Positions 48,001-53,000 of a DNA stretch of 64,000 nt are shown here, piece by piece. This DNA comes from Carposina sasakii (taxonomy: Eukaryota; Arthropoda; Insecta; Lepidoptera; Carposinidae). The stretch's first letter is position 1. The number at the start of each line of letters is the position of its first letter. The notes under the pieces were generated by a model that was not told the DNA's origin, ran no database searches, and worked only from the letters and a program-made list of their open reading frames with translations. The stretch spans positions 1,550,001 to 1,614,000 of the forward strand of contig CP053162.1 of the NCBI GenBank assembly GCA_014607495.2, read 5' to 3'. A program made the position numbers and the translations under genes.

Positions 48001-48092
48001 TTCAAGATATATAAAATAAATAAATGCGTTATGTACTCACCAGTACGGCTCACTAGCGCCACCATGCCAAGAGCGGCAAGGAGTAACGCCAT
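17957..48092 (-). CDS. Dpr-family Ig-domain cell-surface protein (whole gene span)
   Basis: Seven coding exons join in phase to give a 281-residue protein. Dpr proteins are neuronal surface receptors that pair with DIP partners in synaptic matching (family knowledge). Residues 1-15 form a signal peptide. Ig1 has C70, W82 and C132 and the signature LGNRTVSWIRHRDIHLLTSG. Ig2 has C173, W187 and C232 with the NYDSPRGGVSVITEKG block. N57, N77 and N170 are in N-glycosylation sequons. GEHPAAMQ precedes a hydrophobic C-terminus (267-281) that may be a GPI signal. Intron sizes, in gene order, are about 15.7, 4.8, 1.4, 1.7, 4.9 and 0.8 kb. Which dpr paralogue this is cannot be told here. Family assignment is very secure. 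Confidence 0.92.
18586..18695. mobile_element. 110-bp MITE, second copy
   Basis: Same length and ends as 3041-3150 (GTGAGCACGA ... TCGTGCTTAC). It lies in dpr intron 6. The short plus-strand frame over it is not a gene. Confidence 0.65.
18844..19012 (-). CDS. dpr coding exon 6 (second Ig domain, 3' half)
   Basis: Encodes EINYDSPRGGVSVITEKGE and the YTCAPANANPRSVLVHVLSG end of Ig2. The acceptor is CTCTACCAG|GAAATC; the donor is GAGTG|GTGAGT. Includes C232. Confidence 0.93.
19153..19303. mobile_element. MITE with CCCCCTGATTA ends, second copy
   Basis: Shares the GC-rich core CAACGAGCGCTCGGCGT and the right end GGCTTCGGTTTTGC ... CAGGGGG with 16318-16487. The inner part of the left arm is lost. 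It lies in dpr intron 5. Confidence 0.65.
19400..20620. other. dpr intron 5, no further feature seen
   Basis: AT-rich intronic DNA without a supported gene. The 62-codon frame at 20163 is unsupported. Confidence 0.35.
20640..21893 (-). pseudogene. Decayed non-LTR retrotransposon (CR1/Jockey-type) reverse transcriptase
   Basis: Three minus-strand frame pieces follow one another in different frames. 21893-21513 carries a segment between endonuclease and RT (LQKPDGTLAHTAREKANLF). 21456-21268 carries the RT active site GYADDTTVAD. 21377-21135 and 21131-20670 carry the downstream RT region and the conserved YKAQVRPCMEYCCHLWDG block typical of CR1/Jockey elements. Frameshifts separate the parts and both ends are missing. 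It is an old insertion in dpr intron 5. Confidence 0.75.
22036..22390. repeat. Insertion-like unit between 12-bp direct repeats
   Basis: GGAAATTAACTT occurs just before 22050 and again at about 22390, enclosing a GC-richer ~340-bp block with repeated GGAGAGGAGATG/TCTCCTCTCC-type motifs. This resembles a retroposed unit with a target duplication. The open frames in both directions show no known motif. Confidence 0.4.
22416..22503. repeat. 31-bp minisatellite, three units
   Basis: The unit contains ACACATCTGACTTCAAGCTT; copies of CATCTGAC start at 22422, 22453 and 22484, a regular 31-bp period. Confidence 0.85.
22535..22615 (+). repeat. LINE 3'-end fragment
   Basis: Contains GTTGAAAACATCGTCCGAAA and CCTGCCCAGCATGGTGAC, matching parts of the repeat at 17290-17580 and 35155-35330. 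Confidence 0.45.
22620..23913. other. dpr intron 5, 5' part
   Basis: No gene seen. TCCAGATATCGTAAAC occurs twice about 50 bp apart (near 23121 and 23171), a small local duplication. Confidence 0.35.
23914..24041 (-). CDS. dpr coding exon 5 (second Ig domain, 5' half)
   Basis: Encodes EPLTTILGGPELFINTGS, TINLTCVVQHSPEPPPAI and RWTHNDE, with C173 and W187. The acceptor is TGTTCACAG|AGCC; the donor is GATGAG|GTGGGT. Confidence 0.93.
24060..24800. other. dpr intron 4, distal part
   Basis: No gene. A perfect 10-bp palindromic pair AAAGTTGATC/GATCAACTTT separated by two bases lies near 24293-24315. Confidence 0.35.
24809..25079. mobile_element. TA-flanked MITE, CAGCCAGGCAAAT family, copy 1
   Basis: 271 bp with TA at both ends. 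The left end CAGGGTATGTATAACAGCCA matches the reverse complement of the right end (TGGCTGTCACACATACCGTG) with few differences. Copy 2 follows at 25198. No frame of its own. Confidence 0.7.
25198..25673. mobile_element. TA-flanked MITE, CAGCCAGGCAAAT family, copy 2
   Basis: 476 bp, TA on both sides. The left end is CAGGATGTGGGTGACAGCCA; the right end is TGGCTGTCACAAACATCCTG. Its first ~130 bp match copy 1; the middle is longer. It ends 63 bases from the dpr exon 4 boundary. Confidence 0.72.
25736..25829 (-). CDS. dpr coding exon 4 (end of first Ig domain)
   Basis: Encodes IRFPQRRDSGVYECQVGTT and PPIGHRMYLSVV, with C132. The acceptor is TTTTCTTGTAG|ATAAGG; the donor is GTTGTTG|GTGAGT. Confidence 0.93.
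25845..26880. other. dpr intron 3, repeat fragments
   Basis: No gene. Pieces of a dispersed repeat (AGAATACATCAGCTGCATCT near 26128; CCTTTGTGATCCTGCAGGTC near 26385) recur near 27495, 43760, 62720 and 62905. A short TA run lies at 26447-26456. Confidence 0.4.
26882..27155 (-). mobile_element. Helitron-like non-autonomous repeat, inverted
   Basis: Starts ACTAGTGGACGCCCGCGACT and continues with TTCGACATTTCGT-type and GGTTCAGCCGTTTC blocks. It is the reverse of the copy at 62094-62353, similar end to end. It lies about 95 bases from dpr exon 3. Confidence 0.65.
27250..27366 (-). CDS. dpr coding exon 3 (first Ig domain, middle)
   Basis: Encodes VSWIRHRDIHLLTSGRMTY, then TSDQRFVSVHNPHTEDWILK, the Dpr signature, with W82. 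The acceptor is TTTTTACCCCAG|GTATCA; the donor is CTGAAG|GTCAGT. 39 whole codons. Confidence 0.94.
27400..30080. other. dpr intron 2, 3' portion
   Basis: No supported gene. A repeat piece at 28745-28880 (GGCCATTATCCCCCAAGGAG ... AACTGGTGAGCCTACC) and an RTE-LINE tail at 29895-29985 (GGAAGCCTATGTTCAACAGT) are visible; the remainder is AT-rich. Confidence 0.4.
30088..30445 (+). repeat. tRNA-headed SINE, full copy
   Basis: The head reads GTGATAGCCCAGTGGTTAAG (box A) and GTTCGATCCCAGCCACGGG (box B). After a short A/T spacer comes a ~280-bp body shared with 2742-2990. It contains a small hairpin (CCAATCTCCGTAGAGATTGG). It lies in dpr intron 2. Confidence 0.7.
30450..31400. other. dpr intron 2, middle
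   Basis: Overlapping frames on both strands at 30563-30857 show no family motif. Nothing else recognised. Confidence 0.3.
31640..31870 (+). repeat. GGCCCGGTGGGGCC repeat, copy 1
   Basis: Shares GATATCGAAGTTT and ACTAGTGGCCCGGTGGGGCC with 32025-32160 and 57990-58140; ends in CCCGTGCGAAGCCGGGGC. Class unknown. Confidence 0.5.
32025..32160 (+). repeat. GGCCCGGTGGGGCC repeat, copy 2
   Basis: Second copy of the repeat at 31640, ending just downstream of dpr exon 2 on the gene's strand. It has GCGATATCGAAGTTTTTCAC and AACTAGTGGCCCGGTGGGGC. Confidence 0.5.
32191..32375 (-). CDS. dpr coding exon 2 (N-terminal region and start of Ig1)
   Basis: Encodes residues 18-79: an acidic linker, then PHFDIAYSRNVTALVGKTAQ and LNCRVHDLGNRT, with C70. 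The acceptor is CTTCTCCACCAG|GTGGCA; the donor is AGGACG|GTAAGT. The incoming G completes the codon split with exon 1. The exon is GC-rich compared with its introns. Confidence 0.93.
32480..32610 (+). repeat. Unoccupied copy of the repeat that hosts TE1
   Basis: CTCTGCCTACCCCGTAAGGG followed by GGCGTGATTATATGTATG. Reverse-complemented, it reads across the TE1 insertion point with one ATAT, so it serves as an empty-site reference. Confidence 0.7.
32655..32700. repeat. TTTA microsatellite
   Basis: An imperfect run of TTTA units at the end of the preceding repeat. Confidence 0.7.
32720..33270. other. dpr intron 1, between repeats
   Basis: AT-rich, with short unsupported frames on both strands. 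Nothing recognised. Confidence 0.3.
33280..34180 (+). pseudogene. Decayed RTE-type LINE reverse transcriptase
   Basis: Two successive plus-strand frames (to 33661, then 33701-34120) carry RT thumb and C-terminal blocks: IRQEDPISPKLF, GLSMNLDKTKI, LPFLTYGCQTWALT, and KRKRGRPPRRW. A third frame at 34098-34177 gives the terminal EWKRLGEAYAKWQTDEQY. Stops and frameshifts separate them. The active-site motif reads FADG where YADD/FADD is expected (33425-33436). It lies in dpr intron 1. Confidence 0.8.
34200..35140. other. dpr intron 1, no gene
   Basis: An inverted LINE-tail piece at 34340-34430 (CCTCGTACGATACCCACGAG ... GTACAAACTCTATTCTGCCG) and otherwise unremarkable sequence. Confidence 0.4.
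35155..35945. repeat. LINE-derived GC-rich tail region
   Basis: Begins with an inverted RTE-LINE tail (CTATTGCAGTCCACTGCTGG), then an inverted pair around 35276-35320 (TTTTCAACACGGGAGGTGTTGAAAA). A GC-rich block to 35945 contains CCGGCGAAGGCAAGGCAGAG and CACCTGCCACCTAACAAT-like sequence, probably from a further non-LTR element, ending in a TTA run. Confidence 0.4.
36463..36891. repeat. CCCCCTGATTACG-type MITE interrupted by a SINE
   Basis: The left part (GTACGTAAAAGCAATATC, AAAGCCGAAGCAAAGCGATAGC) and right part (GCTATCGCTTTGCTTTTGCT) are inverted relatives of the 16318 family. Between them, 36605-36832 holds an inverted second-family tRNA-related repeat. Exact joints are not clear. Confidence 0.5.
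36605..36832 (-). repeat. Second tRNA-related repeat family, copy 2
   Basis: The plus strand shows CACCTACCGGGATTCGAACC and CAGGACCCTGGCGTCGCAGG, so the minus strand carries the box-B-like GGTTCGAATCCCGGTAGGTG. The tail includes CTTGTGTCGTGGGTAC. Compare 13885 and 47505. Confidence 0.55.
36895..37422. other. dpr intron 1, flank of TE2
   Basis: No gene seen. AT-rich up to the ATAT at 37423-37426. Confidence 0.35.
37427..37459 (+). repeat. TE2 left terminal inverted repeat
   Basis: 33 bp, identical to the reverse complement of 43551-43583. Its inner end GTCGTAAAGGACA is the motif that recurs inside the element. Confidence 0.92.
37810..37995 (+). promoter_or_regulatory. GC-rich presumed promoter of TE2
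   Basis: A GC-rich, CpG-containing island (GGCGCGCGCAGCG, GGCGCTCGGGCTCGGACACG) in otherwise AT-rich DNA, directly before the first coding exon. No clear TATA box was assigned. Promoter function is inferred from position only. Confidence 0.4.
38000..38103 (+). CDS. TE2 transposase exon 1
   Basis: ATG at 38000, with a second in-frame ATG at 38009, encodes a short basic N-terminus ending KYHCKML. The donor is TTACG|GTAAGT at 38103/38104. The frame continues exactly into exon 2. The first ATG was chosen as the most upstream in the clear part of the frame; the frame remains open further upstream, so the start is provisional. Confidence 0.65.
38875..39062 (+). repeat. 94-bp tandem duplication inside TE2 intron 1
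   Basis: Two diverged units start CTTAAAGG at 38875 and 38969. Each has TAAAGGAC near its start, an inverted relative of it (GTCCTTTACGAC in the first, GTACTTTATGATG in the second) and the block GCGCGTCAACCACTA. The terminal-repeat core therefore occurs in both orientations in each unit, as in TE1's array. Confidence 0.75.
39209..39292 (+). CDS. TE2 transposase exon 2
   Basis: 84 bases between the acceptor TACTGTTTTAG and the donor GCCAC|GTAAGT. It encodes an acidic, Asn-rich stretch (VDAEHYNYDTEETIVENKN). Both junctions keep the frame, which supports it as a real exon. Using the other AG two bases later would give an immediate stop. Confidence 0.7.
39357..39562 (+). mobile_element. Helitron-like repeat nested in TE2 intron 2
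   Basis: Carries AAATTCGAAAGTTTGTGAGG, a run of GGAT units, GTTTGTTACTCTTTCACGC and the downstream CGGCTGG..CGATTT core of the Helitron-like family. The end differs (GCCGCGCCCAATAGCTAGTT). It inserted after or with TE2 and leaves the predicted splice sites untouched. Confidence 0.6.
39758..42638 (+). CDS. TE2 transposase exon 3 (DDD type, probably DUF7869 family)
   Basis: Main coding exon. With exons 1-2 the protein is 1022 residues. The ATG at 39747 lies inside the acceptor (TATGTTTTTCAG) and is probably not used; the exon starts at 39758 and continues the codon from exon 2. In full-length numbering: a repeated 34-residue acidic/Ser-rich unit, a Lys-rich basic region (KKKKKCTKKKQK), Cys motif from C465, HYC ending at C602, CxxC at C662/C665. 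Then D713 (SFDLQ), the CYVWGESDGQRGGNEIATC block, D790 (YCDSCPGQNKNK), GHT and D833, followed by a Lys/Gly-rich tail. D790-D833 spacing equals that in TE1. It probably moves TE2 and is a candidate second active member. The frame is intact. Confidence 0.85.
40071..40325 (+). repeat. In-frame 102-bp repeat in the TE2 transposase gene
   Basis: Units start at 40071, 40173 and 40275 (third partial) and encode DD-VLT....IQDIPPGD and FTRTSETKKITQSSSI. Units 1 and 2 differ at only a few bases, so the expansion is recent. It lies in the low-complexity N-terminal part, outside the predicted catalytic core. Confidence 0.9.
42874..42879 (+). terminator. Candidate polyadenylation signal of TE2
   Basis: AATAAA about 235 bases after the stop codon, followed by a second AATAAA about ten bases later. 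Confidence 0.45.
42913..43051. repeat. Hairpin MITE nested in the TE2 3' region
   Basis: About 60-bp arms: ATTGAAAAAATACCAGCAAC ... GGCATGATGG and its near reverse complement ending GCTGGTATTTTTTCAAT. The left arm follows TACAGGGAA. It would form a long imperfect stem in TE2 transcripts. Confidence 0.75.
43551..43583 (-). repeat. TE2 right terminal inverted repeat
   Basis: Perfect 33-bp reverse complement of 37427-37459; followed by ATAT. Confidence 0.92.
43600..44135. other. dpr intron 1, repeat fragments
   Basis: A dispersed repeat piece (CCGAGTTACTTAGTCGACTC, GGAAGGAGATGCAGCTAATG) at 43650-43800, also near 46540 and 62740. No gene. Confidence 0.4.
44139..44580 (+). repeat. RTE-type LINE 3' ends (two pieces)
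   Basis: 44139-44322 carries TGCCGGCAGAGTAG, CTACGTCCAGCAGTGGACTG and a GATGAT tail. 44370-44580 carries another partial, rearranged copy starting GGTGCAGGCAGAGTAGAG. Frames over both strands are by-products. Confidence 0.5.
44590..47110. other. dpr intron 1, 5' part
   Basis: No gene. Repeat pieces at 45105-45190 and 46430-46570 (GAACTGCAGGATCTCGAAGA ... TTAGTCGACTCTTACGATA). A GC-rich patch at 45255-45350 has CGCGGACGGACGCGGACGCG. Confidence 0.35.
47122..47484 (-). mobile_element. TA-flanked MITE, copy 4
   Basis: 363 bp, inverted orientation, TA on both sides. The left end is CAGGGTGTTTTTTTGTGGCC; the right end is GACGACCAAAAATCACCCTG. The two ends here are the best-matching pair in the family. 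Confidence 0.78.
47505..47795 (-). repeat. Second tRNA-related repeat family, copy 3 (interrupted)
   Basis: CTTGTGTCGTGGGTACC at 47515 and CACCTACCGGATTCGAACCC at about 47725 belong to the same repeat as 36605-36832, but unrelated sequence separates them, including the left arm of the inverted repeat at 47572. Confidence 0.5.
47541..47893. repeat. Inverted repeat with a perfect 35-bp core
   Basis: 47572-47606 and 47829-47863 are perfect reverse complements (ACTTAAAAATTAGAACGTCA...). The symmetry extends outward less perfectly to GTGTAAACAAA / TTTGTTTACAC. It encloses part of a tRNA-related repeat and ends about 150 bases from dpr exon 1. Confidence 0.75.
48041..48092 (-). CDS. dpr coding exon 1 (signal peptide)
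   Basis: Start codon in a good context (ACAACCATGG). It encodes MALLLAALGMVALVSRT, a short hydrophobic signal sequence. The donor is CGTACTG|GTGAGT, leaving one base that matches exon 2's phase. Assigned to dpr from phase match, strand, signal peptide and lack of any competing gene; exon 2 is 15.7 kb away. Confidence 0.72.
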
Positions 48093-48098
48093 GGTTGT

Positions 48099-48338
48099 CT
48101 AGATGCCGTGCCTCCGCATAATGCTCACTCCACGTCCATCTACCGACAAGAATAGTGACTTGAGTGTGTGATATACAATCTGTGCTATATTGGCATTATG
48201 AAAGCTGAATAGTTCGTCTTCGCCTGGTATAGATATCTCCTTGCAAGTACGCAAGCTGAGACGCAGTTTATCTGCTAACTTCGTAGTAAGCAATGGAACG
48301 GATTTTGATGTGGTTTTTATCAGTGAACAGACCGCCAA
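48099..48338 (-). other. Upstream open frame in the dpr leader
   Basis: A 79-codon minus-strand frame ends TAG six bases before the dpr start codon; its last in-frame ATG (48119) would give a six-residue peptide. No protein family is recognised. It may be an upstream ORF of the 5' leader, or chance. Confidence 0.35.
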
Positions 48339-48344
48339 TATAAC

Positions 48345-49040
48345 GCCTGTGTATAATGCCTGTGGTATGCCAGATATATGGGAAAATGATAATTACGCTA
48401 GCAATAGTTGATCAGCATTAATGCTGAGGAACTAGTTTCTTAAGAAACTGGTGGATAATGATCTAAAAACGGTTAGATAGGTGTAGTACGAGTATGTTAA
48501 TATGCATAATCGAGCTGACAACTAGAACATAAAATTAAATGGAATAATGTAGCTACCTAACTGTTCCCAACACCTTAATTAAATACCTAGATACATATAC
48601 AGAGCCAAAATGTGGCAGCCAGGTCTGCAGTATAATGCCTTATGTTAAATAATGAAATATCTCAAATTATTTTGTAGACCCATCAGTACGATTAATTTTC
48701 AACTTTAGATAAAATTCCGTTTTAAGAAAAATAGTTGTCATATTTATCTCCGCACGATTGTACCGGGTACCAGCACCGCATAACGTATGAGGATCTAAGT
48801 TTTGTATTCCTCCGCCGTTCTGATTCTCATGTAGATGCGATACATAATGTAGGGAAATCCGTGTAAAATTGAGACGTATTGTGCAGTGGGAAGTCAAGCT
48901 ATTTTTGGAAGATGCAAATCGCATACGTGTAGCCATCGAAATATGCATAAGTTTATCTGTTATGGTTGAAAACTATTCTTTTTTATTTTTGCGATATACT
49001 CTGCCTACCCCATAAGAGATAAAGGCGTGATTAAGATATT
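48345..49040. other. Region upstream of dpr exon 1
   Basis: No gene recognised; the 93-codon minus-strand frame (48667-48948) has no motif. CTCTGCCTACCCCATAAGAG at about 48998 is the end of the repeat family seen at 11227 and 32480. Confidence 0.35.
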
Positions 49041-49044
49041 ATAT

Positions 49045-49313
49045 TCTTAGCAATAATTAAACACTTTAATAAAAAAAAAAATAACAACTAGAACTTAAAT
49101 TTAATAATAACTTCCAAAAATTACAAATTAACGGAAAAATAGTGAGCAGTGATCGTAACACGTCCGTTCTCCTTGGTGTCCGTGGTCAGAGAGCTCGAGC
49201 AATGCGCCGCCGCGTGGCTTGAACCTCCACGCGCCCCTCCAAGCCTTGGATGATGACGATGACCACTACGTAACAGTTGGCCACGCCCTCATCCTCAGAT
49301 TTTTAGGATAATA
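49045..49313 (-). repeat. 3' LTR of the Gypsy element
   Basis: 269 bp, identical to 54472-54740. In the sense direction it begins TATTATCCTAAAAATC and ends TTATTGCTAAGA, not the usual TG...CA. The sequence just before it is not a clear polypurine tract. Confidence 0.9.
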
Positions 49314-49478
49314 CGGCCGTTCCTGGCGGCGGAGCGTCCTCGCCCGCAGGATCTACAGGTGTCGCCGGCTGGTGGTGAACCTCAACAGTCTCACGCGATG
49401 AGCATGGCAGATTATCCATAGAGCTAGATGACGGCGACGACAGAGCTGTGCTTTCATCCAAGTCATCCAGATCGTCAC
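49303..49478 (-). CDS. Predicted spliced 3' exon of the Gypsy gag-pol frame
   Basis: Reading in the sense direction, TATTTTAG|GTGACG at 49479/49478 could accept the donor GACT|GTGAGT at 50061/50060, just before the gag-pol stop. The join keeps the frame and adds about 57 residues, acidic then Ser- and Pro-rich (DDLDDLDESTALSSPSSSS; EDAPPPGTAVLS), stopping at 49303 inside the LTR. A stronger-looking acceptor, TTTTTTTTTCAG upstream, would give an immediate stop. No homology is recognised; purely a splice prediction. Confidence 0.4.
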
Positions 49479-49558
49479 CTAAAATACATTGCTTCTATTA
49501 GTTAAACTGTCAAATTAAAATCCATAAGATTTATTTCTGAAAAAAAAAGTTCAGAAAG

Positions 49559-50040
49559 ATTAGCAGAGCCCTCAGGATGCTATGGACCAGAGCCCTCGGG
49601 ATGGTCAGACTAGAGCCCTCAGGATAGTCAAAAGAAAGTAAAGTAAACAGATAGCAGAGCCCTCAGGATGCTATGGACCAGAGCCCTCAGGATGGTCAGA
49701 CTAGAGCCCTCAGGATAGTCAAAAGAAAGTAAGCAAACAGATAGCAGAGCCCTCAGGATGCTATGGACCAGAGCCCTCAGGATGGTCAGACTAGAGCTCT
49801 CAGGATAGTCAAAAGAAAGTAAGCAAACAGATAGCAGAGCCCTCAGGATGCTATGGACCAGAGCCCTCAGGATGGTCAGACTAGAGCCCTCAGGATAGTC
49901 AAAAGAAAGTAAGCAAACAGATAGCAGAGCCCTCAGGATGCTATGGACCAGAGCCCTCAGGATGGTCAGACTAGAGCCCTCAGGATAGTCTAAAAAAAAG
50001 TCAGTACAAAGATAGCAGAGCCCTCAGGATGCTATAGACC
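49559..50040. repeat. 90-bp satellite array inside the Gypsy element
   Basis: ATAGCAGAGCCCTCAGGATG recurs at 49651, 49741, 49831 and 49921 at an exact 90-bp period, with variant units at 49559 and 50012. Each unit contains AGAGCCCTCAGGAT about three times, so there is a ~28-bp sub-repeat. It lies between the gag-pol stop and the 3' LTR, within the predicted intron. Confidence 0.92.
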
Positions 50041-50052
50041 ACACCACCTAAA

Positions 50053-53000
50053 CTACTCACAGTCAAAAAATGCAGCGCAGACCTCAGGGGTCCATTCACC
50101 ATGCCATTGCTTTATGTATTCTGCCGCAGCTTCGGTTGTCTTCCCGTAAGACCCCGTGACCAGTTTTAGCTCGTAGCGCCCATGAGGGAGCACCTTCGTC
50201 ACAACATAAGGCCCTCTCATGCCAGAGTCTAGTTTACCGCTAGACTGACTACATTTGCGGACAAACACCAAATCGTCCTTCTGATACGTGCGCGGGGGCT
50301 TACGTCGCGCATTCACACGGGAATCTTGTTGTTTACGATTCTCGTCTAATAATTGCGTCGCGCGCTGCCTTGTCAGTTCCCGTATAGTTTCTCTATTAGG
50401 ACTAGATGCTTCTAGCGCCACATCGCGCACTAATGAACGAATAACGGGTGTAACACGATCACTGCCAATTAACAAATTTAAAGGCGAATACTGAGTTGAT
50501 TTTTGCTTAGTAATATTTAATGTAAGCTGTAACTTCCATAGAATATCTGACCATTGTTCCTGTCTAAAATTACTTTCTACACGAATCATATCTAACACAG
50601 TACGACAGTACCTTTGAACCTGACCGTTACTCTCGTGCTTTTCTGGTGTTATATAATAAATGTTACTACCCATCCCCGTAACCCAATTTACAAAGCTAGA
50701 ACTCTCATACATACGACCTCTGTCTGACACAATTAATTGAGGAGTTCCAAAAAGTGAAATAGCAGTTTGAAATGCGCGTTTCAATTCATTACAATCTTGC
50801 TTATACAAACAATAAAGAAGACAATACTTAGTATACGCGTCGACAATTATTAAAACAAATTTAAAACCATTAGATTCGGGAAGTGGTCCTAAAACATCAG
50901 TATGAACAGTATCAAATGGGACACTTGGTTTATTCCATGATTCAATAAGTTGTAAAGGTTGGCGAGGCATCTTTTTATGAGAAAGACATACTAAGCAATG
51001 TTTAATGTACTTGGAAACAAACTGTCTGAGTTTAGGGAACCAAAAATGTTTTAATATAAGGTCAGTCGTTTTGTCAGTTCCTATATGTTGGTGTTCATCA
51101 TGGAATACTCTTAATAGACTTAGCCTGTGACCTTTTGGAATATAACATAACAGACGGGAGTCTTCACCAGTAATGTCAAACTTATAATACAGAACGTCGT
51201 TATGAATAATAAACCTACTTGCGTCGAGTTGACCATCATTAAGCTTCTGGATCAAAGCTTGTGTCTCATCATCAGCGGCCTGCGCTATCTGAGCCCAGTT
51301 ATGCGGCCTCCGAATTTCACACATATTTACTGGATTACGGCTCAAGTAATCCGCATGAGATAGCGCAGTCCCCTTACGATATTCAAGCTCAAAGTCGTAA
51401 TCCTGTAAATAGATCCACCACCGCGCTACACGCGGCAGTAAATCTTTCTTCCGTTGGGTGAGTTTTAAAGCGTTGCAATCAGTAACAACTTTGAAATGCA
51501 TACCAATAAGGTATTGCCGAAAATATTGCAGCGCTTTGACCACAGCCAACGTTTCGAGCTCGTAAGATATATAACGGGGCTCCGCACCTTTTGTAATTTT
51601 GCTGAAGTATGCAACAGGTAGTTTCCGGCCATCAGTACACGCCTGAAGTAAGACTGCACCATACCCTTTTGATGATGCGTCAGTGTGGACTTCAGTCCGC
51701 AATTCAGGATCGAAGATCGCGAGTACCGGCTCTGTAGTCAACCGTTTAATTATATCAGTACGAACCTTCTCCTGCTCCTCACCCCATTCAAATTGAACAC
51801 CTTTGCGAGTCAAATTCGAAATGCATGCTGTTTTAAGAGAATAGCCTGGTATGTACTTTCGAAAGTACCCCGCAAGACCTAAAAATTGTCTCACCTCTCG
51901 TACGTTGGTGGGAACACGAGCATTGACAAGAGCTTCTACCTTATGTTGGCTCGGCCTCACCTGACCATTGCTGATCGTCCGACCTAGGTACTCGACCTCC
52001 TGTGTAAGAAACTTACATTTCTTTAAGTTAATTGAGAATCCTGCAGTAGTTAAAGTTCGAAGTATCTCCCTCAGGACCAAAAGACCTTCCTCGATAGTTT
52101 CACTAGGGATGAGAACATCGTCAATGTACACAAGGGCTTTACCAGAATCGATGTAAGACCGCAGAGTATTCGAGATGATGCGCTGGTAGACGACGGGCGC
52201 GTTGGCTAAGCCATAGGGCATTTTGACATATTCGTAATGCCCTTCGGGCGTCACAAAACCAGTTAGACGTGTAGAATCACTATCCAGCGGGATTTGATGA
52301 AATCCCGTCGCCATATCTAGACTAGTAAAGTATTTGGCTTTGCCTAGGCGGTCAATATAATCATCAATCAGGGGTAGTGGATAGTGATCCTTCACTGTAT
52401 TTGAATTTAACGCCCGAAAGTCTACACACATTCTGTCGCTTCCGTCCTTTTTCTTCACCAACAGAATGGGACTCGAATACTCTGACTCAGACTCGCGGAT
52501 AACGCCCTTATCCAATAAGTCCTTAATAATATCTCTAACTCGTAACTTTTCATCATGTGACATCTTATAAGGTCTATACACAACCGGCGTCTCATTATTT
52601 AATCGGATTTGCATAGAACCAGTTTTCACAGTAGTATTAGCCGTACCACTAACTAAGTACTCAGCAAAGTCTTTAATTATTAACATTAATCTATCCCTGT
52701 ATGTTCCACCCAATGGAGTATTAACTGGACTTTGCACATTCGATTCTATGTTAAACGTATGATCAACCCTAATTAATCTTTGAACACCTCTTGAACGTGT
52801 ATAAATTACCCCATCTCTATTCAATACATCCGTACCTAGGATGACGGGAGTATTCATGTAATGATCTGATACAACATGAAAATCTACTTCAAGAGTTATT
52901 TCCGGGAACTCGACGGTTAGTGTTGTACAATAATTGGAACGAACATCTTGGCTACCTATGCCACGTAAAACACAAAAAGATGGTTTATGCGTACATTGAA

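Noticed and set aside
49559..50040. CRISPR-like array
   Set aside because: Units are contiguous direct repeats without unique spacers, inside a eukaryotic LTR element.
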